From Ascidia mentula (lineage: Eukaryota; Chordata; Ascidiacea; Phlebobranchia; Ascidiidae): DNA of 64,000 nucleotides. This document shows, piece by piece, positions 12,415-24,320 of this stretch; the first letter of the stretch is position 1, and every line of letters begins with the position of its first letter. The notes under the pieces were generated by a model that was not told where the DNA came from, did not search any database, and worked only from the letters and a program-made list of their open reading frames with translations. Made by a program: the position numbers and the translations under genes. The stretch spans positions 16,373,001 to 16,437,000 of the forward strand of contig OX387199.1 of NCBI GenBank assembly GCA_947561715.1. Direction: 5' to 3'.

Positions 12415-14945
12415 TGGTCGTTTCACCAGGAAATCTACCAACACCAGCTCTTCCCTATAACATAGGTAAGTTTTTTGAAAAATTTAAACCGTTTTATGAC
12501 AAGAAGATAAACATGGGCGATCACTTTTTAAATATGTTTATCCTCTATAAAACAAAAATATTGGGCGCATGAGTATGCTCTATAATATAGAGTCTGTACG
12601 AACGCGGACTGAACACATTCCTGTGTCATACTATTTTCCACCGCGCCTTTTGCTTGGTATATCAATCTATCCTGGTTATTATAAACTAATTTTACTCCAC
12701 CGGGTCTCCGCAAAATTACCAGTGAAACTTTTCTCTTTAAACGCCATGTGATTATTAAATCCATTCCAGAATGTTCGGAGAGTCTTAGAACGCCATCTAG
12801 GGGCCACGGCAACTTCACTTCACCGAACTTTCCTAACACTCACCCGGCAGGAGTTAGTTGTTCGTGGGTGATCCGTTCACCTCCAGGCACACAAGTCCAC
12901 GTGTGGTTTGGATATGTTGATACCGAGACATGCTGTGACTGGATAAAGGTAAAACTTAACTCAATGGAAGACTTAAATATTTAGCCCCTAAATGTTTCAA
13001 ATACACGCGTAATGTTTAAATGACAACAGCAGTTTATTTGAAGTTATAAGGAGCAGGTTACGATGACGCGAGACATTTGTTCAAAAGTCTGCCATAGCTT
13101 GCAAACAATTTTCCTTTCTGATAATTTTACCATATTTGAGGTAGTGGATTCATAAACATTTTAGGGTATAAGCGTCAGTCAGAAACTCATTTCTTTTTGG
13201 TTTAAAATCTGCTTTAACAGGAATGATGTTGTTGTTCACCGATTTGAAGTTGCAATTTGTCGTTTCCAGGTTCGCGATGGAAGCAGTTCGACTTCAACCA
13301 AACTTGGTTTTGTGAGCGGGAGAGAAAACCGTTTCTACAGTTTTGTTTCAACCAGCAACGTAATACGAGTCGAGTTCGATAGCGACAGCAAATTCAACTT
13401 GCGTGGCTTTAGAGCTTACTATGAAGTTCACCGACCAGGAGGTAAAACCAGTTAAAAGAAATAAACCTATTATTTTATTATGGTAAAAATCACAAACCAT
13501 AACCTTTGCAGAATTTTCGTGTTCATATTTATCTTCATGTTTTCATTTTCATTTTTCATCTTGTGTTGTTAAGTAATTAGACCAAGGGTGACGCTTGGCA
13601 CCGAAAACCTGAAGGTTAATCCAGCGTCCCCCTGCCCATACTCTGGCATTCCCCATCTTTTTATTGCGGAAATACTTTGGGCAAAAATAAACCAATGAAT
13701 GAATGAATGAATAACCTTAGGTTAAAATCTATTGGATTTCGTTCATATACACGAAAGTCAGTAGTTTTTAACCAAGAACACATATTTTCCCATAATGTCG
13801 TCAAAAGCAAATGGTGGGAATCGTTGCAACTATGGGTCAGGAATGGGGAGTGATTCCCGGAATCGGTCATCAGGAATATAACCTTAAGTTAAAATGAAAT
13901 ATCACTAGTTTATTATTCTGCACAACCTTCTATATCGTTTTATTTTCTGCCACACTTGGCCATATAAAAAGCAAGAATACTGCGTATAATGGTCAGCAAG
14001 TTATAGTGCATACTACTTTAAATATGTGAAATATCAAAACAAATATTTTCAGCTATCGCAGCGGAATCAAGATCCACCAAACTTACAGCGACATCTCGTG
14101 CTCAATATTTCTCGTCTCCTGGTTTCCCTCACGGGACTTACCCAACATCGGTAAAACTGTCTTGGACCATTCGTGCTCCGTTCGGAACCAATGTTCAAAT
14201 CACCTTTTTGGCTTTCGCTGTTGAATATAAATGGGACTATATCCGGGTAATTTCCCCACTTTTCTGCTGTTTTCACTGCTTTAGATTATGTGTACGTTGC
14301 TGCAAGTTGTTTAAAAGACAAATATTCAAATAATTTGGTGTCAATTATAGGCTAAAGATAAGCACCTGAAAATTGTAAAATTGATTAGCGACAAATATTT
14401 TTCTGCAAATGCCGAACCTACTGTTTGCAAAGAAACATTTGTCAGTTGGTGGAAATTGGGAATTACCTCACTTACTAACAGCAATCGAGATCCAGAGAAG
14501 CAGTCGGTCTTTCGCATTTAATGAACTGTATTTTTGTACTTATATCAATAACAAGTTTACACTCGACTTTCCTAAGCAGCATCATACTGTGATTTAATGC
14601 AGGAAATTTATGCATTAACCAAACTGCTTATATCCAAACAAGTGTTCTGTGTTTACATTTTCGCTGAAAAATGAGTGATCGTCAGGTTATCGTCTGGTCG
14701 TCAGAGCATCGTCAATGATATGTTAGAACTTATAACAAACCAGTTTTAAATTTTTTTCCTAGGTTTACGACGGCCTTTCAAGTTTTGTGTTACTCGCACG
14801 AATTACGGGCACTTCACATCGAGTAGTCGCTGTTACATCATTATCGAATGCTGCCAGAGTAGAACTTTACAGCGATTCAAGCAACACTGAGGCTGGATTC
14901 CGTGCTACTTACAAGTGGGTCCCGAAAGGTTACTTAGGAAAGTAA
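12415..14945 (+). CDS. Secreted protein with two CUB domains
   Basis: Exons 12415-12465, 12770-12948, 13270-13441, 14053-14246 and 14763-14945 join in phase (1,0,1,0) to a TAA at 14943. Each CUB domain is split over two exons by a phase-0 intron at the same place (after DWIK in CUB1, after WDYIR in CUB2). CUB1 begins ECSESL, contains SPNFPNTHPAG, and has VRDGSSST in its second half. CUB2 has SPGFPHGTYPTS and VYDGLSSF. CUB domains are extracellular protein- and calcium-binding modules; the partner here is unknown. CUB2 lacks most of the usual disulfide cysteines. The true start was not found: the frame is open upstream of 12415 and hydrophobic (about 12350-12420), but has no ATG, so a signal-peptide exon lies upstream or the first exon is incomplete. 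It ends in a short tail with no membrane segment. Confidence 0.8.
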
Positions 14946-16607
14946 CAAAACATGACAAGTTTGCATCGTACGTTTATGGAGCGAATGGAAAATTTATAAA
15001 TAAAGATGGTGTTATTCCTTATGTTGTGGCGAAAGGTTGTTAAAAGTATCTGGGTGAAATGGAAATGAATTGGTCCGTGGACAAAGGATGCGCAAGTGCT
15101 GCATTTACTACAGAGCGATCATATCCAAGGTCTCGATAAAAAATATTACCTATGGCTACAAGACTGTCATAGGATGTGATATTTTTTTGCAAAAAAAATG
15201 AAAACAGGAAAAGATCCTCTTAAACACTCACAACATTTCAAACCGTCTCAAACACCAGCACGTTCAGATGTTATTACTACTATTATTCAATCAATTTTAA
15301 TCAATTCTGAACGAAGACTAGTGTTGAAAATAAAAAAGCGAACAATTTGCATCACCGGTTTGGTAAGGTGAAGTACAACCCGCATTATGGATCTGTCAGT
15401 CATACTTGACAACATTTATGGATCAATTTGCGTCATTCGCCACCACAATAAGGTTTGTGACTGGGGATCCACTGTCATTAAGAAGCTTCAAACGCGCTTA
15501 GCGGTTTACATTGTACTACAAAAACCCCCTGGTTATCGTTTTCCTGACCTAAACCATATACCGGGATTACACCTCGGACCTCATCCATATGATGTTTAAA
15601 ACCATTGCGCTTACAGGTTTTTCACTGCAGGCACCCGAAATTTGGCTAAGTTAGCGAAATTTGGCCAAACAGAGTTAGAGGGTGCAAGATATCAAACCAC
15701 GGTTTTGAAATGGTGGTTATACCTGTACTATGCTAAATTTCTTTTGTGGATGACCATTTCTCTGAAGACAATCTCACCCATGAGTTTGTGTCATTGGTGT
15801 TTAGGAATTCAAGTAGGCGACAGAACACGTTAGACCTAGATTATGCAACATAATCACCTTGGTTATGCAACAGCGAATTGAAACTATGTACAAACGTATA
15901 AAGATGTTTGAATGGACCATCGATAACACAACACTGCATTTTCAGTTCCGGAGATAACACCTCATATCAACAATGTCAGGACTTTGAATGACCAATGTGA
16001 TTAAAGAATAAAATCACATGGCATTGGTAGTTGAAGAAACTGATGACGCCTTTTTTATGCAAAATATATTTTTCTCAATAAACATCCACCATCTGAGCAG
16101 TCCACAGATCGCTTTTTGGAATTTAACATATGATCATGAAAGTCAAATAAAACGCACATATACCTACACGTAAATTTGATGGTGAAGTCTACTTTCCAGA
16201 GTACTAGTGTATCTTGACGAACGTGGCATTTATAGCGGCGACAATAATATCGAAAAGTTGTTCTTTATGTAAAGTGGAATTTGTTTTATAGGAGATTTTG
16301 CCGAAGTATCTTGGCATAATGATGGATACAAAATAATTGCGATTTAGTGTGATGTTCGGCGCGAAAGCTTTGTGTTTTCATTGCTGCAAACTGTGGGATG
16401 CCGTTACACCAAACGAAGATAAAGCTACTCTTGTACTTTGGTTTGATTACCTGGGTACAATATAAGATATAAATTTCACGAAAATATTAAATTGTACATC
16501 ACTAGCTTATTGGAAACAAGCAAACATAGTACAATGTAGATTTCTCTGTAAACAATCTACATTGGACGTTTATTCGTTCCAGTTGTTGTTCCAAATCGAG
16601 GTCATCC
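14946..16607. other. Intergenic gap, nothing recognised
   Basis: AT-rich, with only short uninformative open frames. It separates the CUB gene from the converging minus-strand transporter copy. Confidence 0.4.
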
Positions 16608-19369
16608 TTATTTAGTAAACAAAGGTATGTGCAAAAACATGCCAAACATTTGAAATATCGATGCCACAATGAATGCAAACCGAATATCGCCTACCCTGTC
16701 AACCAGCCAACCTGAAAATAAAATTATAAAGAATAAAAAAAAAGTTAAACAATGAAAACACGCGCGCGTTACATAACAATCACCACTTACCAACAAGGGG
16801 GGTCACCCAGGTACCGACTACTGAGAAAAACAATCCGGAAGCATTGTTACCCCATGTCAAGTTCTTGTCGTTTAGAATAATAGCCAGCACTTGCGGGTAT
16901 AAACCATTCATTCCACCACCTATCAAGCTGTGGGCTATGCAGTTTAATAATAGACCCAAATAGTTGTCCACAAACCACATGGAAGCAGTTATAAATACCA
17001 CCAAAGATTGAGTAATAAACAGAAGCCAGAGGATGTTGACGTTCTTCCTATTACCCAACACTCCAAAAGCAACCCTAGCGAAAAGGTTCACACCACTGTA
17101 TGCAGACAGCAGTAGAGACGCCGCCATTAGTTCAATATCCAGGGACAGAGAATAGGGAACCAAAAACCTTGTATACAGATACAAGGCACATAATAAATTT
17201 AACCATAATGTGGAGTAAATCCAAAACTTGGGTAAGACCAAAACTTCTTTGAGCGGTTTTAACGCTGATTGCCAATTATTGAAAGATATTTTTTCAGGTT
17301 CAGTTGGATCAGTATTAAGCAGAATAGGTCGATACAGGGATGCAGCCACAACACTGTTTAAATTCAGGCCACCGAGTAATAACATGGCTCCTCTCCAACC
17401 GTATATATTGATGAAATACTGCGTCAATGGTGCGAGCGCCAACGATCCGGCTGGTGTTCCACATATACTCAATGCTATTGCAAGAACTCGTTTGTCATTG
17501 AAATATCTTGGAATTAATGCCGCGTACGTAGTACAACAAACTGACACTGCAACACCTGTGAAAAATGGTTACCTGTTTATTAAAATGGAAAGAAAGTTTT
17601 GCGTTCATAACTGTGAAGCAAAAAAAAACTCTTTGTGAAGTGATTCAGCCTTCAAGCGCAATCACTGGATGTTAAATTCATTCCAAGCCCCATTTGGATA
17701 CGTAACGACATTAACAAAACAAAAGAGGTGAAACTAGCAACAAATAACCTCAAACCAGAAACCAGCAAGTATCTTTTAGTGGAGGAGGGTGCAAAAACGA
17801 ATATTTGTGAAACCATATATTGTGTGTCGTAAATGATATCTTAACTATCCGGTAAAATTAGGTCTATTATCCGGCCGGGTCCGAACACGCGAATCCGATG
17901 CAGTACATCATTACCTGAGCTATATCGTGGCTAAGTCGGAAGAGCGTTGAACCTGATATGCCCAGGGTCGTGAGTTCAAACCTCACCGGGAGCTTGATTT
18001 TTCATATCTCGCTCCGTTATGTCGGAAAAAGCCAGTAAACTTGGTGATGATCATCTCTGTGTATTAACACGTGTAGCAAATTGGTAAACCGCATAACTTT
18101 GCTCACCGGAAGCCAGTCCGGCAAGGGCGCACACCATGAAAAGACTGTTTGACAGGGAGGCAAGGCAAACGCAAATTCCGTATGCAAATGAAACACACAT
18201 GCAAGTAACACGAAATCCTGTCTTTGCTATTAGGAAAGCAGTGGTAAGGACTGAAAAACAAAACAATAGTTTAGGTTTAAGAACGGCGTTGGGAATTGTT
18301 TCATCCTGGTTTTAAGTGTTATATTTTTCGCAATATCAGTTAGGTACTACTTGGTAGAATATTTCTAGTTTAGCCAACGTTTTTGGGCTTTGGTCGCACA
18401 ATTAATGATCGAAGACCAAAAGTAACTTTATAATCATTATAACTAAGTTAAAAGTCTGATTTGTGCAATCCTATTTTCATAGTAGTCTATGTAACTTCCA
18501 ATATTTTTCATTTTCAATATGGCAATAAACATCATAAATTATAGTTGCTTGCCGTAAAAATGTTCATCTAACCGTTTAGGCCCTTAAAATAATTAAACCG
18601 CTGCTTAATTTCGCCAAACATAAAAAAAATAACTATTAACCACACCTATGTAAATTTCTCCTTATGGCAAGCTGTGATTCATAGCTACTGTAATGGATAT
18701 GCAATCATAACCTACTATCTTGTAACAGCCCGAGGCTAATATTGTATTATGGTAGTACATATTTACACCACAGTGAAGCAACGTAACATTGAGTAATTAT
18801 TGTCGTTGAAAGGAATATTGCGTTCCTTTTTGTGTGGTTTTTCGTCGATTACAAACCAACGGAATAAAAAGAAAGGCTTTCACACACGCATTTATAGTGC
18901 ATGTATTTGGAATTAACGTAGCACACACAAGTAATGATTACATATGTAAACACACAAGAAAGCTTACGGCACATTTCATAAACCACGTGGCTGTGGCTTT
19001 GAAGTGCGTTATCGCCGACTTGTGGAATTCAGTGAGGTGTGCGACCACAAAAAAACGTATTCTCAAACACAATTCTTTGGAGCTCCCTAAGGGCAGATAT
19101 TAAAGACAGGCAGATATTCAAAAGGCAGATATTAAAGATACTACAAACAACTTACATCCAAATATTCTCCCCAGTTCCGAACAAGCAGTCAGCCAAGTAA
19201 CATCGCCAAGGCCAGCGTTGAATTCTTGCATCAAAGGTGTATAGAATAATGGATAGGAATTCAAAGAGCCAAACGTTAGAAATGCTGTCATAAACACAGC
19301 TGCAACTATAACCTAGCCCCAACCACCATCGGGTGGATCAACACGTCTCATGACACTTTTACATGACAT
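16608..19369 (-). pseudogene. SLC16/monocarboxylate-transporter-like gene, copy A, with an in-frame nonsense codon
   Basis: A proton-linked monocarboxylate-type transporter of the major facilitator superfamily; substrate unknown. Exons 19369-19156, 18250-18107, 17555-16791 and 16711-16608 join in phase for 408 residues. The SLC16 hallmark near the first membrane segment (DGGWGW) is present, but its last Trp codon is TAG (19313-19315). The sister copies read TGG there. The second family motif survives (RYFNDKRVLAIALS). Exon 2 has exactly the length of the other copies (144 bases) and all splice sites are canonical. The rest of the frame is clean, so the nonsense change may be recent, polymorphic or an error. 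Clearly diverged from copies B-D, which resemble each other closely. A SINE1 lies in the intron at 17.9 kb. Confidence 0.75.
17913..18045 (+). mobile_element. SINE1 copy, tRNA-like head
   Basis: A tRNA-like segment (A-box-like region near 17925, GAGTTCAAACCTCACCGGGA as the B-box and acceptor end) is followed by a shared tail CTTGATTTTTCATATC. The same composite occurs at 34.1, 45.2 and 53.4 kb. It lies in an intron of transporter copy A. Confidence 0.6.
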
Positions 19370-21414
19370 TATGGACGAATAAAACTTTCCAATTTGCTAA
19401 CGTCGAATAACATTGCAGGGTTAGTTGCTTACTTGCTTTCCCTGTGGAAAAAGAGAACACGCGCTGTTGCAACTTTTGTTGGCATATATATATAATCTTC
19501 AAACCAACAAATGTTTCCTTTCTGTTCATTCTGCACAACATTGTGATGCTGCCTTTTTAAAGAACCAGCTGTAGCCCTGTCGCAATACGTTTTACCTCCA
19601 ATCAACCGTTAAGTAGGCAGAGTGGTACTTATGTAGGAGTTACTTGTGTTGCTGATGAACGTCACCAGTCACGCAATGACTGTTATACGCTTTGACTATC
19701 TTTTGACAACACCAAGAAAACAACATTCACTTTTAATGGACAGCAAAATCTTGACCATTACGAATTTATTCCTGTCCCACAGAGACCGTTCCGGCACAAT
19801 GGTTTACACAACTTGTGAAACTTCGAATACCAAGCTTCGAAATACCAACTTACAGTCAGTCGTTAACGTTTACCAACAATACAAAACCCTCTCGAAACTT
19901 GCATCAGGGCCTTTTATATCCCCAGTGAGGTTATAAAGCCAACCAAGCGAGGCGGAAAAGAAAAGGTACTGGCGCTGCGGTATGAAATTAACGTGCGGCA
20001 AACTTGCGAGGTGCAATAAGTGATCGCAAGTTCTTTTGCACTACACTCCGACCCATTTTCACCAGAGTGTTAGAAAATATTTTCCAAGTGTGGTCACTAT
20101 CAATATATGTTGTTTTAGATCGAACATCGTTTAAGCAAGCAACATGCTATAGGGCATCACCCTTATAAACAACGTTGGAACGCGATGCGGATACAGTGCA
20201 GGCCTATAACAAAAGTGCCAGCTCGCATCAACTGCTTGAGTAATGCAACCCTGAACTAATTACTTAGATTTGTCAACCAAACAATGCAACTTTAACTTTC
20301 GCCCTGCTTACAGACGCACTGTATTGCAACTTATACAACACTTTGTAAGACCACAATACAGCAACTAAAAACATATCAAATGAGTTATCGCTAAATAATG
20401 ACTGATAATAGGATACACAAACATCAATGTTTTAGCGCATTCATTATGCTAATTATGAAAGGAAGTCCCAACAATTCCGGTACGCCATCACAGACGCACG
20501 CACAGTTTTGTCATCATTTGTAAACATGCACAAGATAGAGCAAGAAGTAGAAATTTGATGTTCAATTTGGAATTAAATGTTGACACAAACCATAAAAGGT
20601 CCAAAAATATAAAATGTCGCTGGAAAATACCGAATTTATAGCCTATTAATAACAAGTCTGAGATCACAACTCTATCTCTTCGAAACCGAAAATGGTGACG
20701 ATAGAAAGGTTGCATTTCATGCAGTAGTGGGATTTAAATTTTTAGCATCCAGTACTCCTGCTAGCAGCCTGAAATATAGTAACCACGGGAAAACAGTGCT
20801 CGAAGTGGAACATATATGTTTACATACGCTTGTTAACAACCATTTAGGCCATTAAATTCCAAGAACAGGTTTGCTCGAAGTGCAAACCTGTCCAATCCCA
20901 CTACCGATTTAATGAACATTTTAACATGGAATTGTGACTGATGCGTAACGTGGCGGTGTAATGCCAGCGATTTCTTGATTGGGCTTCTTGTCTGCTTGTG
21001 CAAATACTCGATTAGCTAAATTTGGTTGGCTCGTTACTTGCAAATTGCAAGAACTCAGAAAATCGAAAGCAGCTCGCATTTATTTGCATTTCCTCAACAT
21101 AGGTAAAAATTTATTGAACGTTTATGGTCTCGTCCTAATTCAAAATTATACGGTTTGAATTAATTTAGTTATTGATGTCGATAATAAAAATATAGTTTGA
21201 AATAATTAATTCAGTTATTGATAAATAGCGGATTTGCCTCTAGCTGTTGTGGTATGCTGTTAATGTTAGCTTCCTACCAGTCAAGCATGTTGATGACACA
21301 GGGTCTGTTATATCTGTAAAAGTCATGAATTAAGAGAGGGCAGAAATTTTCGCATACAAGCTGTAAAATGCATCAAAGAATAGTTGCCCGCGCAGTGGTA
21401 ATATTACCTGCAGC
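19370..21414. other. Intergenic gap, nothing recognised
   Basis: No coding exon, RNA gene or complete mobile element could be identified. The sequence from about 21230 has a paralogue at about 58620. Confidence 0.35.
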
Positions 21415-21422
21415 CTACACAG

Positions 21423-21797
21423 TAGTGATGCACCGAAACAGCAATTTTTTTATTCGGCCGAAACCGAATATTCGGCAAAAGTTGCCGAATAAATTCGGCT
21501 GAATAAACTGAAACTAATTTTGGCATCCATCTCTAATAGCAATAAATTTAAACAAAACATGTGCTGGAATGGATCTATGAACCTATCATACAGCCTTTTA
21601 TTGGCACTTAGAATGCAGTACAACTTCTTAAAGTTGATTTCGATGACAAAAACACCCTAGTACAGTTTGAACAATGATTCTAAACTTTGTGTATCAGTGT
21701 TGCATGCAGTAAAAAAGTTTCTGTTTTGGCCGAATAATTATAAAAACTTGGTTTCGGTCGAATAAATTCTTCAAACCGAACTTTCGGTGCATCCCTA
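21423..21797. mobile_element. hAT-type MITE
   Basis: The terminal inverted repeats are TAGTGATGCACCGAAA on the left and TAGGGATGCACCGAAA on the right when read inward. They are flanked by an 8-base duplication (CTACACAG at 21415-21422, CTGCACAG at 21798-21805). Eight-base duplications and GATGCACCGAAA-type ends are typical of hAT elements. The paralogous locus at 58811-58819 has a single CTGCACAA and no element, so it is an empty site. There is no transposase frame. The interior has further inverted TTCGGC/GCCGAA words. Confidence 0.85.
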
Positions 21798-21805
21798 CTG
21801 CACAG

Positions 21806-22845
21806 GCCTTGACAGGTAAGGAATTTAGCAATCGAACCAGGCATGCGCTTCTACATCTCGTTTACAAGTTTCATACTTGTTACAAGTCCGAGCATATCAC
21901 CAGATTGACGTATGCCCTTCACAAAATTTTTGCCCCAGGCCTTACTATAAGTGAGGTTTTATAGATTGATGGTTCATGTCTAATTCATAGTTCTCTTTTC
22001 CAAATGTTGTTGTACCATGTCTTGTTGAAAATGACCAGTTCCACATCTTGTGTCACAATACGCAAAATCTTACGTAGACAGCATCACAAGAGGTAGATTG
22101 TTTCGTTTTGGGAAGCATTTGCTGCACTTCTGCATGCATATTGCATAGCTTAGCAAATGCCGATTTCGTGTAGGTCTTGACCTTTTCATCTTAAAGTTCA
22201 GCATTGGGGAGCGAAACATTTGGAATTGTAAGTTTTCCTTCGTCGCATCAATTTTTTTCACACTTAGCGAAGAAAACCGTCTTATTGAAGTGCAGAGTAA
22301 TGTCGTTATGCTTCTGTATCTTTCGATTTGCCAATAATAGCACAGAAATAAGTCTTTGGTTTGTGACGTCACAGTAACGTATTTTGTGTGATGCCACAGC
22401 TTGCACGAACCTATGAAAAAATGTAGTTTACAGCTTTTCCTATATTTGAAATCGCTACAGCGATAATGATTTACGATTAGTAGTCCCCGCTATTTCAGTG
22501 CAGTTTTCTACCATTTTAACTTGACGTGGAAGCGAAAAACTTTACTGTTAGTTTTACGTAAAGTTGCCATGGCCGAGCCACATGCACTTTAATAGAGGCC
22601 TTTAATGGTGGTTAGTGTCTGTTGTTTCGAACCCAGCAGGGAACCCAACGGATCGACGTTGACCGAAAAGTACAACAAAGTGGAAATCTGCGTGCCTGCT
22701 AGTGCAAACGATGGCGCAGTGCCACAGTCACCAGCTGCTATGATGATAACTTACAGGTCGAAACCGTGTGTACACCCAGTCTGTTTTTCGACAAAAATGT
22801 TGAAATTTCACCGCCTCAAAATAAAATCGGTATGGTAAGGAAAGC
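21806..22845. repeat. Duplicated region of unknown nature, related to 27.55-28.27 and 58.9-59.2 kb
   Basis: Segments here recur downstream of the leader remnant at 27.5 kb and before the small peptide gene at 59.9 kb. The minus strand of all three carries a decayed frame that in the 59.1 kb copy reads LVILNETWYNNIMKREL. I do not recognise the protein. The piece travels with the peptide gene family and probably belongs to the duplicated unit. Confidence 0.5.
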
Positions 22846-22996
22846 ACACAATGGCGCTAAAGGGTTGCATCTACTTTATTTCGATCATTTATGAAGTCCT
22901 TTTACCCTAGCTCTGGGAGAAAAAAGGACTTTATAGGTGATCGATATTCGACTGTTCGATATTGTGTTTTAGAGTTTGGATATTGTGATTGAAAGC
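22846..22996 (+). promoter_or_regulatory. Shared upstream module of the peptide gene family (22.9 kb copy)
   Basis: Begins with an AATGGCGCTAAAGG-type block and continues through a TCATTTATGAAGTCC segment to the ATG at 22997. The same order of blocks precedes the copies at 27447, 29115, 36371, 47551 and 59888, and the remnant at 28.4 kb. In this copy the TATA-like word is degenerate. Confidence 0.5.
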
Positions 22997-24320
22997 ATGG
23001 AAAGGAAAGTTCGCAATATGGTACTTTTAATAATTTTGTGTGGTTTGTGCATTTGTTCCCACGGACAAGATATTGATGATAATCGGCTGAAAACGATTTT
23101 GAAGAACGGAAATTTTGTTCACACCACTCGGATTTAGCGACAATGTAAAAAATCGAGAAAAAAGAGATTCGGATAGTTTTAAACGTCCTCTACCCGGATT
23201 CAATGATAATGCAGAAGATCGACAAAAATGGGAGTCGGATAATGTGAGACCTCCTCCACACGGATTCAATGTTAATGTAGAAGATCGATGAAAACGGGAT
23301 TCGGATAATGTGACACCTCCTCCAACCGGTTTCAATGATATTGCAGAAGAACAACAAAAACGGGATTCGGATAATGTAAGACCTCCTCAAACCGGTTTCA
23401 ATGATAATGCAGAAGATCGACAAAAACGGGATTAGGATAATCTGATACCTCCTCCACACGGATTCAATGATAATGCAGAAGATCGACAAAAACGGGATTC
23501 GGATAATGTAAGACCTCCTCAAACCGGTTTCAATGATAATGCAGAAGATCGACAAAAACGGGATTCGGATAATCTGATACCTCCTCCACACGGATTCAAT
23601 GATAATGCAGAAGATCGACAAAAACGGGATTCGGACAATGTGAGACCTCCTCCACACGGATTCAATGATAATGCAGAAGATCGACAAAAACGGGATTCGG
23701 ATAATGTGAGACCTCCTTCAACCGGATTCAATGATAATGCGGAAGATCGACAAAAACGGGATTCGGATAATGTGAGACCTCCTCCACACGGATTCAATGA
23801 TAATTTAGAAGATCGACTAAAACGGGATTCGGATAATGTGATACCTCCTCCAACCGGTTTCAATGATAATGCAGAAGAACAACAAAAACGGGATTCGGAT
23901 AATGTAAGACCTCCTCAAACCGGTTTCAATGATAATGCAGAAGATCGACAAAAACGGGATTCGGATAATCTGATACCTCCTCCACACGCATTCAATGATA
24001 ATGCAGAAGATCGACAAAAACGGGATTCGGACAATGTGAGACCTCCTCCACACGGATTCAATGATAATGCAGAAGATCGACAAAAACGGGATTCGGATAA
24101 TGTGAGACTTCCTCCACACGGATTTAATGATAATACAGAAGATCGACAAAAACGGGATTCGGACAATGTGAGACTTCCTCCACACGGATTCAATGATAAT
24201 GCGGAAGATCGACAAAAACGGGATTCGGATAATGTGAGACCTCCTCCACACGGATTCAATGATAATTTAGAAGATCGACTAAAATGGGATTCGGATAATG
24301 TGAGACATCACTACGGTTGA
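22997..24320 (+). pseudogene. Tandem-unit secreted peptide precursor, decayed copy with 22-residue units
   Basis: The leader starts MERKVRNMVLLIILCG and reads a hydrophobic signal peptide, but its frame stops at 23135-23137 and is out of frame with the units. From 23166 there are exactly 17 units of 66 bases and a short end (24288-24320, TGA). The unit core is PPPHGFNDNAED plus RQKR, one residue longer than in the other genes. In-frame stops occur in unit 2 (TGA 23289-23291) and unit 5 (TAG 23433-23435). Some cleavage sites are altered (RQKW, EEQQKR, RLKW). The stretch from 23640 on is open for 226 codons but has no leader. Most likely a pseudogene; splicing around the stops cannot be excluded. 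Confidence 0.7.
23166..24287 (+). repeat. 66-bp coding minisatellite, 17 units
   Basis: Seventeen consecutive 66-base units. Variants recur in order: units 3-5 (PPPT with EEQQKR, then PPQT, then LIPPPH) reappear as units 11-13, suggesting block duplication of eight units. The remaining differences are mostly single bases. Confidence 0.85.

Noticed and set aside
13690..13715. AATG microsatellite
   Set aside because: Only about four units in an intron of the CUB gene; ordinary simple sequence.
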